In this document: in pieces, positions 55,388-63,121 of the stretch
Numbering within the stretch: the stretch's first letter is position 1
How the letters are laid out: the number at the start of each line of letters is the position of its first letter
Source of the DNA: Kribbella pratensis
GTDB lineage: Bacteria; Actinomycetota; Actinomycetes; Propionibacteriales; Kribbellaceae
DNA length: 64,000 bases
Assembly: GCF_004365355.1 (NCBI RefSeq)
Contig: NZ_SODP01000001.1
Location: 2,177,473 to 2,241,472 of the forward strand
Reading direction: 5' to 3'
Made by a program: the position numbers and the translations under genes
The notes under the pieces: generated by a model
What the model was told of the DNA's origin: nothing
The model's database searches: none
The model's input: the letters and a program-made list of their open reading frames with translations, nothing else

Positions 55388-56356
55388 TCACGTGTCGGTT
55401 GCGGATGAACCAGTTGCCTTCGGCATGTCGTCGGTTGATTCCGAACGGGCCTCTTCGCGACGAGGCCCGAGGTAGTCGTCGCCGTACGCGCCGGGCGCGG
55501 GGCGTCGCTTCTTCCGGGGTGCCTGCACCCCGTGCGCCATCCTTCGTGCTGTGACCAGGAAGGCGGTGTGACCTTGCATCCGGTGGCCCGGACGAACCGC
55601 AAGGCCTTCTACATGCCAGTCTCGCACGAGAGACTCCCACGCGCGCGGCTCGGTGAACTCGCCGTGTGCCCTCAGCGTCTCCACGAAGCGGCTCAGCTGC
55701 GTCGTGGTGGCCACGTAGGCGCAGAACACCCCACCGGGCGAAAGAGCCTCAGCGACGACGTCAACGCACTCCCACGGCGCGAGCATGTCGAGCACGACGC
55801 GGTCCACGTCCTGCTCGTTCAGCTTCTCGACCAGGTCACCGACCTCGAGCCGCCAGGCCGGGTGCTCGCCGCCGAAGAAGCCGGTCACGTTCTTCCGCGC
55901 GACCTCCGCGAAGTCCTCGCGGCGCTCGAACGAGATCACCTGCCCGTGGATCCCGACCGCCCGCAACAGAGCCGTGGTCAGCGCGCCGGAGCCGGCTCCC
56001 GCCTCGACCACCTTGGCACCCGGGAAGATGTCGGCCATCGTCACGATCTGCGCCGTGTCCTTGGGGTAGATCACCGCCGCACCGCGCGGCATCGAGACCG
56101 AGTAGTCGGCCATCAGCGGACGCAGCGCCAGGTACTCGACGCCGCCCTTCGACTTGATCACGACCGCGTCCGGGCCGTCGATCAGGTCGTCGTGCGCGAT
56201 CCCGCCCTTGGTGGTGTGGAAGATCTTCCCGCGCTCCAGGTTGACCGAGTGCCGGCGGCCCTTCGAGTCCTGCAGGGTGATCCACTCGCCCTCCTGCAGC
56301 GGTCCGTGATGGACCCCGGAGAACGCCTGGTCGGGAAAGTCACGCAAGTCAGCCAT
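55388..56356 (-). CDS. trmI: tRNA (adenine-N1)-methyltransferase TrmI (m1A58)
   Basis: The 322-residue methyltransferase installs m1A58 in tRNA. The N-terminal barrel has GEWITLQDSKGRRHSVNLER, then the Rossmann SAM site VVEAGAGSGALTTALLRAVG, RREDFAEVARKNVTGFFGG and the catalytic VVLDMLAPWECVDV. It has a basic C-terminal extension of about 45 residues (APRKKRRPAPGAYGDDYLGP). The position beside arc, with a RecB-family gene on the other side, matches the mycobacterial arrangement (mpa, trmI, recB-like), supporting synteny. Confidence 0.95.
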   Translation of the reverse strand: MADLRDFPDQAFSGVHHGPLQEGEWITLQDSKGRRHSVNLERGKIFHTTKGGIAHDDLIDGPDAVVIKSKGGVEYLALRPLMADYSVSMPRGAAVIYPKDTAQIVTMADIFPGAKVVEAGAGSGALTTALLRAVGIHGQVISFERREDFAEVARKNVTGFFGGEHPAWRLEVGDLVEKLNEQDVDRVVLDMLAPWECVDVVAEALSPGGVFCAYVATTTQLSRFVETLRAHGEFTEPRAWESLVRDWHVEGLAVRPGHRMQGHTAFLVTARRMAHGVQAPRKKRRPAPGAYGDDYLGPRREEARSESTDDMPKATGSSATDT

Positions 56357-56396
56357 AAGGCGCTCACCTTAACTTTCGGTCACCGCAACCGAGTAA

Positions 56397-57551
56397 TCAG
56401 CGCGAACGGAAGGCGCGTTCCACGTCCGCCGTCGCGAGTACGCCGTACACCGCGCCGGCGGCGTCGAGGACGAGGTACTCCGAGGCCGGGTGCTCGCGCA
56501 ACGTGGCGAGGATCTCCTCGCCGGTGTCGTTGACGCCGATGATGTGGCCCGCGCCGATGGCGGTCGAAACCTCGCTGACCGTGGTCCACGGCCGCTGGTT
56601 CGGGGCGACGGCCGCGACCGCGGTCTCCGAGACGAGGGCGTGCGGCTTGCCGTCACCGTCGATCACCACGACCGCGCCGGCCTGGGTCTGGCCCGCGAGC
56701 CGGACCGCTTCGGCGATCGGTGTGCCGGAATGTACGGCGACGGCGCGGCGGGCCAGGGTACGGACCTGGAGGCTGGGGAGCTTGCGCCGCAGCCGGGCCT
56801 GCATCAAGGACGTGGTCGAGCCGGTCCAGAGGAAGAAGCCGACGAGCAGCGCGATGATGAAATCGATCATCGATGGCTGCCAGCCCCAGATCTCCTGCAG
56901 CAGCACCGGCACCGCGAGCACCGAGAGCGCGAGCAACCGGCCCGCCCACGCGGCCACGATCGTGCCGGTGTGCATGTTGCCCGTGAACTTCCAGACGATC
57001 GCGCGCAGTACCCAGCCGCCGTCCAGCGGCAGACCGGGCAGCAGGTTGGTGACGCCGACGATCAGGTTCGCGATCCCGAGCTCCCACAGGGCGACGTACC
57101 CGACGCCCTCGTCGAAGGCGCGGGAGCCGAGGTACGCGAGCCCGCCGACGACCAGTGAGGCGATCGGGCCGACCACTGAGACGGCGAACTCCTCGAGCGG
57201 TGACTTCCGCTCGCCCTCGATGTGCGTGCCGGCCGCGAAGAAGCCGAGGTTGATCTCGGAGACGCCGATGCCGAACCGCAACGCCATCAGCGCGTGCGCC
57301 AGCTCGTGGACCAGGATCGACAGCGTGAACGCGACCACGAACGCGAACGCCGCGGCATACCGCCAGCCGCCGAGCTCGGGGAACTGCTGCCCGATGATCG
57401 CGGCGAACCCGACCGCGAGCAGCATCGCCACCGGCAGCCAGGTGAAGCGCATCGTCAGCCGGATCCCGCGGACACGACCGAGCACCCAGGTCCCGGGCGG
57501 TGGTGGGCCGGCCGGCTGGGCGGGATTCTGGGGATCACGCGAGTCTGGCAT
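56397..57551 (-). CDS. Site-2 protease (M50) with C-terminal CBS domains
   Basis: The 384-residue intramembrane metalloprotease has the zinc motif HELAH at 82-86 (LSILVHELAHALMALRFGI) and a second site NLLPGLPLDGGW in a later membrane helix. About six membrane segments are followed by two CBS modules (about 255-384, with VHSGTPIAEAVRLAGQTQAG and ASEYLVLDAAGAVYGVLATA). It may cleave membrane anti-sigma factors or signal peptides in response to adenine nucleotides. The mRNA is predicted to be leaderless: TAGGTT (57564-57559), 7 nt, ATG 57551. It is divergent from the RecB-like nuclease. Confidence 0.92.
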   Translation of the reverse strand: MPDSRDPQNPAQPAGPPPPGTWVLGRVRGIRLTMRFTWLPVAMLLAVGFAAIIGQQFPELGGWRYAAAFAFVVAFTLSILVHELAHALMALRFGIGVSEINLGFFAAGTHIEGERKSPLEEFAVSVVGPIASLVVGGLAYLGSRAFDEGVGYVALWELGIANLIVGVTNLLPGLPLDGGWVLRAIVWKFTGNMHTGTIVAAWAGRLLALSVLAVPVLLQEIWGWQPSMIDFIIALLVGFFLWTGSTTSLMQARLRRKLPSLQVRTLARRAVAVHSGTPIAEAVRLAGQTQAGAVVVIDGDGKPHALVSETAVAAVAPNQRPWTTVSEVSTAIGAGHIIGVNDTGEEILATLREHPASEYLVLDAAGAVYGVLATADVERAFRSR

Positions 57552-57639
57552 CAAGCCAAACCTACTTTGCCGTCGGTAACTCCGTGCTACCTACCCACCG
57601 TGAGAGCCGGGATGTACCCCTGATCGACATCTCCGGCAA

Positions 57640-57675
57640 TTTCCACAGGGCTTTCCAGGGGCTTTTCCACAGGGC
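57640..57675. repeat. Three 12-bp direct repeats upstream of the RecB-family gene
   Basis: TTTCCACAGGGC at 57640-57651 and 57664-57675 flank a similar unit starting at 57652 (TTTCCAGGGGCT), giving an exact 12-bp period. It lies between the divergent site-2 protease and nuclease genes, 20 bp upstream of the nuclease damage promoter. Confidence 0.7.
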
Positions 57676-57694
57676 GGTGTGGGGTGCGCGCGAA

Positions 57695-57717
57695 CTGTCG
57701 GTGGTTGTGCCTAGGGT
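57695..57717 (+). promoter_or_regulatory. RecA-independent DNA-damage (PafBC-type) promoter of the RecB-family gene
   Basis: CTGTCGGTG (57695-57703), 8 nt, TAGGGT (57712-57717), then 6 nt to the ATG at 57724. It differs from TTGTCRGTG-N8-TANNNT at the first base only. Confidence 0.8.
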
Positions 57718-57723
57718 TCCGGT

Positions 57724-58611
57724 ATGAGCGTTGCAGCCGTAGTCGATCCGCAGGAGCACTCGCGTGGGGCGTTGTCCCCGTCCCGAGCGGCGGATTTCAT
57801 GAGCTGCCCGCTGAAGTACCGGTTCCGCGTCGTCGACCGGTTGCCGGAGAAGCCGTCGGCTGCCGCGGTGCGCGGGACCGTCGTCCACGCCGTGCTGGAG
57901 CGCCTGTTCGACCTGCCCCGCGGGCAGCGGACGCTGGAGCAGGCGTCGGAGCTGCTCGAGCCGCAGTGGCAGCGGATCCTCGAGGAGGAGCCCGAGGTCG
58001 CCGAGCTGTTCGCCGAGGACGCGAGCGGCGACGAGCTGGCGAAGTGGCTCGCCGAGGCACACGAACTGCTCGGCAAGTACTTCACGCTCGAGGACCCCAA
58101 CCTCTTGGAGCCCGCCGAGCGCGAGCTGTACGTAGAGACCGCCCTGGACTCGGGTCTGGTGCTGCGCGGCTACGTCGACCGTCTCGATGTCGCGCCGACC
58201 GGAGAGATCCGGGTCGTCGACTACAAAACCGGTCGCTCGCCGTCGGAGTTCTTCGAGGCCAAGGCCCTGTTCCAGATGAAGTTCTACGCGCTCGTGCTGT
58301 GGAAGCTGCGCGGTGTCGTGCCGGCCATGCTCCAACTGGTGTATCTGGGCAACGGCGAGATCGTCCGCTACATCCCCGACGAAGCCGACCTCCGCGCCTG
58401 CGAGCGCAAGGTCTCCGCGCTCTGGATCGCGATCACCCGGGCCCTCGACTCCGGCGACTGGCGTCCCAACCCGGGCCCGCTCTGCGACTGGTGTGACCAC
58501 AAGCCTCTCTGCCCCGCCTGGGGCGGCACACCTCCGCCCCTCCCGACCCGCTCGGTCGAAGAGGTCGCCGCCGAGTCGGCCGGCATCGACCTGATCACAG
58601 TTGACGGCTGA
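57724..58611 (+). CDS. RecB-family (PD-(D/E)XK, Cas4/AddB-like) iron-sulfur nuclease
   Basis: The 295-residue nuclease has motifs LSPSRAADFMSCPLKYRFRV, AVRGTVVHAVLERLF, GYVDRLDVAPTGEIRVVDYK TGR (D-x15-E-x-K-like active site) and QMKFYALVLWKL. Cys28, Cys254, Cys257 and Cys263 are spaced as in AddB/Cas4 4Fe-4S clusters (CDWCDHKPLC at the end). It should degrade or process DNA ends in repair; it is not linked to any CRISPR array here. The mRNA is leaderless, behind a damage-type promoter. Confidence 0.93.
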   Translation: MSVAAVVDPQEHSRGALSPSRAADFMSCPLKYRFRVVDRLPEKPSAAAVRGTVVHAVLERLFDLPRGQRTLEQASELLEPQWQRILEEEPEVAELFAEDASGDELAKWLAEAHELLGKYFTLEDPNLLEPAERELYVETALDSGLVLRGYVDRLDVAPTGEIRVVDYKTGRSPSEFFEAKALFQMKFYALVLWKLRGVVPAMLQLVYLGNGEIVRYIPDEADLRACERKVSALWIAITRALDSGDWRPNPGPLCDWCDHKPLCPAWGGTPPPLPTRSVEEVAAESAGIDLITVDG

Positions 58612-58673
58612 GTCGTCCGCTGATCCCCACCTCCACCCCATCGGAGGAACCCTCGATCGATACGGTTCGTCGC

Positions 58674-59435
58674 ATGGGCGTGGCTGATGCGGCGGTGCGG
58701 GCGGTCGGGGTGTGGAAGGTGTACGGCGGTGGGCAGACGCGGGTGGATGCGCTGGCCGATGTGAGTGCGGACTTCGGGAAGGGGCGGTTCACCGCGATCA
58801 TGGGGCCGTCCGGCTCCGGGAAGTCGACGCTGCTGCACTGTCTCGCCGGGTTGGACAAGCCGTCGGACGGCACGGTTCAGCTCGGTGAGGTCGACCTGAC
58901 CACGCTGCCCGAGAAGCAGCTGACCCATCTCCGCCGGGACCGGATCGGTTTCGTCTTCCAGGCGTTCAACCTGGTCCCGACCCTGACCGCGCTCGAGAAC
59001 ATCACGCTTCCGCTCGACCTGGCCGGGCGCAAGCCTGATCAGGAGTGGCTGACCACCGTGATCGACGCGATCGGCCTCAGTGATCGTCTGAGCCACAAGC
59101 CGGCCGAGCTTTCCGGCGGCCAGCAGCAGCGGGTCGCCTGCGCCCGCGCCCTCGTGTCCCGTCCGGACGTGGTGCTCGCGGACGAGCCGACCGGCAACCT
59201 CGACTCCCGCTCGTCCGCCGACGTCCTCGACTTCCTCCACCGCTCCGTCCGCGATTTCGGCCAGACCGTTGTCATGGTCACGCACGACCCGAGCGCCGCG
59301 TCGTACGCCGATCGGGTCCTGTTCCTGGCCGACGGCACGCTCCAGTCCGAGCTGCTCGACCCGACCGCCGAGTCGGTGCTCGACACGATGAAGAAGCTCG
59401 AAACGACCCAGCCCGCCGAACCCGTGGCCGGCTGA
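58674..59435 (+). CDS. ABC transporter ATP-binding protein (MacB/LolD type)
   Basis: The 253-residue ABC ATPase has Walker [22 protein letters not shown]-loop FVFQAFNLVPTLTALENI, signature LSGGQQQRVACARALVSRPD, Walker B VVLADEPTGNLDSRS and H-loop MVTHDPSAA. This is the MacB/LolD/FtsE-like subfamily that works with FtsX-type permeases. ATG 58674 lies 7 nt after TACGGT (58661-58666), so it is leaderless. The stop overlaps the permease start (TGATG). Likely jobs are mechanotransmission or export of peptides or lipoproteins. Confidence 0.95.
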   Translation: MGVADAAVRAVGVWKVYGGGQTRVDALADVSADFGKGRFTAIMGPSGSGKSTLLHCLAGLDKPSDGTVQLGEVDLTTLPEKQLTHLRRDRIGFVFQAFNLVPTLTALENITLPLDLAGRKPDQEWLTTVIDAIGLSDRLSHKPAELSGGQQQRVACARALVSRPDVVLADEPTGNLDSRSSADVLDFLHRSVRDFGQTVVMVTHDPSAASYADRVLFLADGTLQSELLDPTAESVLDTMKKLETTQPAEPVAG

Positions 59436-61957
59436 TGTTCAAGCTCGGCCTCCGCTCGGTCCTCGCCCACCGGCTCAGATTCGTCCTGTGCACGCTCGCC
59501 GTCACGCTGGGCGTTGCGTTCGCCGGCGGCGCGATGGTCTTCACCGACACCCTGTCGCACGCCCTGAAGAAGAACTTCGCGGTGAGTACGGCGGACATCA
59601 CCGTCACGCCGTCGTCCCCGATCGAGACCGGCACCGACCGCCCGGCGACGTTCCAGTCCGAGATTGCGGACCGAGTCGCCGAAGTGCCCGGTGTGGCGAG
59701 CGCGATCCCGCAGCTGATGGTCAGCGATGTCGAGATCCTCGGCCCGGACGGCAAGAAGATCGAGAACTACGGGCTGACCAGCTTCGGCGCCGCGTGGCCG
59801 CGGGAGCCGGCGACCGCGCCGTTCAAGCTGGTCGACGGCACCCCGCCCTTCGGCGGCAGCCAGCTGGCACTCGACGAATCGACCGCGAGCCGTGCCGGGT
59901 ATGAGATCGGTGACCAGGTCAAGATCGTCACTCCGACCCAGGCCCTGACTGCGACGCTGACCGGGACCACGACACCCGCTGTTGCTGGTGCCGCGGCCGG
60001 CGCGCCGCTGGTCACCTTCGACGGTGCGACAGCCCAGCGCCTACTGCTCGGCCAGGCGGGCTGGACGTCGGTCACGGTCGCGCTCAAGCCGGGATCCGAC
60101 GCCGACACGGTCAGCAAGGTGATCTCCACGACCATCGGCGACTCGGTGAAGGTCCGGACCGCGAAGCAGGTCTCGGCCGACGGCGAGCACGACCTCGACA
60201 CCACGTTCGGCGGCTTCAGCACCGTGCTCGTGCTGTTCGCCTGCCTCGCGTTGTTCGTCGGCACGTTCCTGATCGTCAACACGTTCGCGATGGTCGTCGC
60301 GCAACGGTCGCGCGAGCTCGCGATGCTCCGGGCGATCGGTGCGTCCCGCGGTCAGGTCACCAGCTCGATCGTCGCCGAGAGCGCGATCATCGGCTTCCTC
60401 GGCTCCACGCTCGGCCTGTTGATCGGCATCGGCGTCGCCGTCGCGATTCGTTTCACGTACGAGACGCTCGACCTCCGCATCCCGACCGCGTCGCTCCAGG
60501 TCACCCCGACCACGATCATCGCCTGCTACCTCATCGGCATCGGCGTCACGGTCGCGGCTGCGGCGCCGGCCGCCCGCAGGGCCGGGAAGCTCCCGCCGAT
60601 CGCCGCGATGCGCGACGACGTCTCGGCGCCGGAACGCTCCCTGCTCACCCGGATCCTGATCGGCGCCTTCGTGCTGCTGATGGCTGTCCTGCTGTACGCG
60701 ATCGGCCTGAACGCGGGCGGCCTGCCGGGCGTCGTACTGATCGTCCTCGGCGCCGGCACCGCGGTCATCGGCATCGTGATGCTCAGCCCGCTCCTCAGCC
60801 GGTACGTCGTCCGCATGCTGATGTACCCGTTCGGCCGCAAGGCACCGGTCACGCTCGGCCGCCGCAATGCCGAGCGGAATCCGCGCCGTACGTCGGCTAC
60901 CGCGTCCGCACTGATGATCTCGGTCTCGCTGATCAGCGGCCTGATGGTGATCGCCGCGTCGGCGAAGGCCTCGATCAACCAGAACATCGACGACGCGCTC
61001 GGCACGTCCCAGATCCTCATCACCACCGACGGCACCCCGGCCTTCAGCACACAGGTCGGCGACCGGACGGAGAAGGTCGCCGGCGTACGGTCCGTGCATC
61101 GGGTCCGGACGGAGACCGGCAAGGTCGGGAAGACGAACGTCCAGGTCACCGGGATCAGCGACGGCACGCTGGACGGCCCGATCACGACGAAGTTCGACGC
61201 GGGCTCCGCGGCCGCGCTCGACGCCGGCCAGGCCCTTCTCCCCCGCAACCTCGCCACCACCCTCGGCGTGACCGTCGGCAAGACCTTCGAGCTGGCCACG
61301 GCGACCGGCACCCACAAGCTGACCGTCGGCGGGATCGTCGCACCGAACAGGCAGCTCAACGCCGTGATCGTGTCGCTGCCGACGTACCGGACCATCGGCG
61401 GCACGACCAGCGACAACCTCCTGTACGTCGAAGTTGCTGACGGCAACCGAGTCGGCCAGGTCCGGGCCGAGATTCTCGGTCGGCTGACGAAGGACTATCC
61501 GTCGATCCAGGTCCGCGACCAGCAGGCGTACGCCGCCGCGGCGCGCGAGCCGGTGAACGGCGTACTGGCCGCGGTCGGCTTCCTGCTCGTGCTCGCTGTT
61601 CTGATCGCTCTGCTCGGCATCGTGAACACGCTCGGACTCGGCGTGGTCGAGCGGACCCGCGAGATCGGCCTGTTGCGGGCGGTCGGCATGGACGCCCCGC
61701 AGCTGAGCCGGATGCTCCGCGTCGAGTCGATCGCGATCACACTGCTCGGATCGCTGCTGGGCTTGGCCCTCGGTGTCGGCGTCGCGGCCGCGATCCAGTC
61801 CGCGATGGTCGACAACGGCCTCAACGTTCGCGATATCCCGGTGCTCCAGCTGGTGGCAGCGGTCGCCGCGGCGATGCTGTTCGGCGTACTCGCTGCGGTC
61901 TGGCCGTCACGCCGTGCAAGTCGTCTCAACGTGCTGCGGGCAATAGCTGCAGAGTGA
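59435..61957 (+). CDS. ABC transporter permease, duplicated FtsX/MacB domains
   Basis: The 840-residue permease has the architecture usual in actinobacteria: a first helix (FVLCTLAVTLGVAFAGGAMV), a large extracytoplasmic MacB-type domain (about 40-250), three helices of a first FtsX core (TVLVLFACLALFVGTFLIVN, IGVAVAIRF, TTIIACYLIGIGVTVAAAAP), two more helices, a second extracytoplasmic domain, and a second FtsX core (VLAAVGFLLVLAVLIALLGI, LLGLALGVGVAAAIQ, LVAAVAAAMLFGVLAAVWPS). The coupling-helix pattern RSRELAMLRAIGASRGQV is present in both halves (ERTREIGLLRAVGMDAPQLS). It pairs with the preceding ATPase. Confidence 0.94.
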   Translation: MFKLGLRSVLAHRLRFVLCTLAVTLGVAFAGGAMVFTDTLSHALKKNFAVSTADITVTPSSPIETGTDRPATFQSEIADRVAEVPGVASAIPQLMVSDVEILGPDGKKIENYGLTSFGAAWPREPATAPFKLVDGTPPFGGSQLALDESTASRAGYEIGDQVKIVTPTQALTATLTGTTTPAVAGAAAGAPLVTFDGATAQRLLLGQAGWTSVTVALKPGSDADTVSKVISTTIGDSVKVRTAKQVSADGEHDLDTTFGGFSTVLVLFACLALFVGTFLIVNTFAMVVAQRSRELAMLRAIGASRGQVTSSIVAESAIIGFLGSTLGLLIGIGVAVAIRFTYETLDLRIPTASLQVTPTTIIACYLIGIGVTVAAAAPAARRAGKLPPIAAMRDDVSAPERSLLTRILIGAFVLLMAVLLYAIGLNAGGLPGVVLIVLGAGTAVIGIVMLSPLLSRYVVRMLMYPFGRKAPVTLGRRNAERNPRRTSATASALMISVSLISGLMVIAASAKASINQNIDDALGTSQILITTDGTPAFSTQVGDRTEKVAGVRSVHRVRTETGKVGKTNVQVTGISDGTLDGPITTKFDAGSAAALDAGQALLPRNLATTLGVTVGKTFELATATGTHKLTVGGIVAPNRQLNAVIVSLPTYRTIGGTTSDNLLYVEVADGNRVGQVRAEILGRLTKDYPSIQVRDQQAYAAAAREPVNGVLAAVGFLLVLAVLIALLGIVNTLGLGVVERTREIGLLRAVGMDAPQLSRMLRVESIAITLLGSLLGLALGVGVAAAIQSAMVDNGLNVRDIPVLQLVAAVAAAMLFGVLAAVWPSRRASRLNVLRAIAAE

Positions 61958-62027
61958 TCGCGGAGTGAGGACTGCAGTAAACTCCTGAGGTGAAGCCATA
62001 CCAGTGATTCACAGGTAATCTGCCGGT

Positions 62028-62786
62028 GTGCCGGGGACTGTGCAGTCGATCGAGCGGGCCGCGGCGGTGCTGCGACTCCTCGCCGCCGCGCCTGACGGGC
62101 TCGGGGTCGCCGACCTCGGCAACGCACTCGGGCTGGCCAAGACGACCGTGCACGGCATCCTCCGGACCCTGCATCAGGTCGGTTTCGTCGAACAGGACCA
62201 CACCGGCGCGCATTACCACCTGAGCGACGCCTTTGGCCGGCTCGGCGAGAGCTACCTCGATCCGAACGAACTGCGCAGCCGCGCGATCAACTGGGCCGAC
62301 TCGCTCGCGTCCCGCAGCGGTGAGGTCGTTCGCGTCGGCCGCCTGGTCGAGGGCAAGGTCGTCGTCGTGCACCACGTCTTCCGGCCCGACGACAGCGACC
62401 AGGACCTGGACGTCGGTACGACGCTGCCGCCGCATGCGACCGCGCTGGGCAAGGCAGTCCTCGCGTACGACGCCAGCGGCGCCTCCCGGCCGCACAAGCT
62501 CGAGGCGTTCACCACCCGGACGATCATCGATCCGGCCCGGCTGGCCGAGGAGCTCGCAGCGGTGCGCGCCCGCGGTTGGGCCAGCGAGTTCGAGGAATAC
62601 ACGGTCGAGCTGGCGAGTATCGCGGCGCCGATCCGCGGACTCGGCGGCCTGGTCGTCGGCGCGGTCGGTCTGGCCGGCCGGGTCGAACGCATCTGCGACA
62701 GCCGCCTGCGACATCGCGCCGACCTGGTGACGATGGTCCGCGCCACCGCGGACGCCATCGCCCGCGATCTCCGGGAGGACGCATGA
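62028..62786 (+). CDS. IclR-family transcriptional regulator, likely of glycerol use
   Basis: The 252-residue regulator has an IclR winged helix (GTVQSIERAAAVLRLLAAAP then DGLGVADLGNALGLAKTTVH GILRTL) and the IclR effector domain (GEVVRVGRLVEGKVVVVHHV, TTLPPHATALGKAVLAYDAS, SIAAPIRGLGGLVVGAVGLA). Being upstream of glpK on the same strand, it resembles GylR of Streptomyces, a glycerol-operon repressor; that assignment is by context. GTG 62028 lies 6 nt after TAATCT (62016-62021), so it is leaderless. The stop overlaps the ATG of the following repeat-rich frame as ATGA. Confidence 0.88.
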   Translation: MPGTVQSIERAAAVLRLLAAAPDGLGVADLGNALGLAKTTVHGILRTLHQVGFVEQDHTGAHYHLSDAFGRLGESYLDPNELRSRAINWADSLASRSGEVVRVGRLVEGKVVVVHHVFRPDDSDQDLDVGTTLPPHATALGKAVLAYDASGASRPHKLEAFTTRTIIDPARLAEELAAVRARGWASEFEEYTVELASIAAPIRGLGGLVVGAVGLAGRVERICDSRLRHRADLVTMVRATADAIARDLREDA

Positions 62787-63121
62787 CCCCCGCCCCGCCG
62801 TCCTCCGAGCTCACCGCCCCGCCCACCGCCCCGCCCTCCTCCGAACTCACCGCCCCACCCACCGCCCCGCCCTCCTCCGAGCTCACCGCCCCGCCCACCG
62901 CCCCGCCCACCGCCCCGCCCACCGCCCCGCCCACCGCCGCACGCGCCGCCGCACGCGCCGCCGCACGCGCCGCCGCCATCGCGCCCCGGACGTCTCAGGG
63001 GTCAACCCCTGAGTTGGTCGGTTCGGCCAGGAGATTCTCGGGGGCCAACCCACCAACTCAGGGGTTGACCCCTGAGACGTCCGGCGGCGGGGGCGGGAGT
63101 GAGGGGTGGGGTGATGGCTGA
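62783..63121 (+). CDS. Low-complexity Pro/Thr/Ala repeat ORF between iclR-type gene and glpK (doubtful gene)
   Basis: The open frame of 112 codons starts with an ATG that overlaps the IclR stop and ends inside the first codons of glpK. Residues 7-42 are three copies of [12 protein letters not shown], then TAPP and AAAR units, then a stretch encoded by the big inverted repeat ([11 protein letters not shown] and [11 protein letters not shown]). No known domain is present. The frame is probably kept open because repeat units are multiples of 3 bp; it could equally be a spacer in the regulator-glpK mRNA. I list it so that the stretch is not left blank. Confidence 0.25.
   Translation: MTPAPPSSELTAPPTAPPSSELTAPPTAPPSSELTAPPTAPPTAPPTAPPTAARAAARAAARAAAIAPRTSQGSTPELVGSARRFSGANPPTQGLTPETSGGGGGSEGWGDG
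62801..62980. repeat. 36-bp and 12-bp tandem repeats
   Basis: Three 36-bp units begin at 62801, 62837 and 62873, each starting TCCTCCGA. They pass into 12-bp units ACCGCCCCGCCC (to about 62932) and then 12-bp GCCGCACGCGCC-type units (to about 62980). All periods are multiples of 12 bp. Confidence 0.9.
62986..63084. repeat. 33-bp perfect inverted repeat with nested hairpins upstream of glpK
   Basis: Arms 62986-63018 and 63052-63084 are exact reverse complements over 33 bp, separated by 33 nt. Each arm itself contains the hairpin CTCAGGGG-N4-CCCCTGAG. The spacer contributes further imperfect pairing (GGTTCGGCC with GGGCCAACC). It ends 29 bp before the glpK start. Confidence 0.95.

Noticed and set aside
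57640-57675. DnaA boxes / origin of replication
   Set aside because: Only two TTTTCCACA-like strings, no dnaA or dnaN nearby, and the strings are part of a 12-bp tandem repeat.
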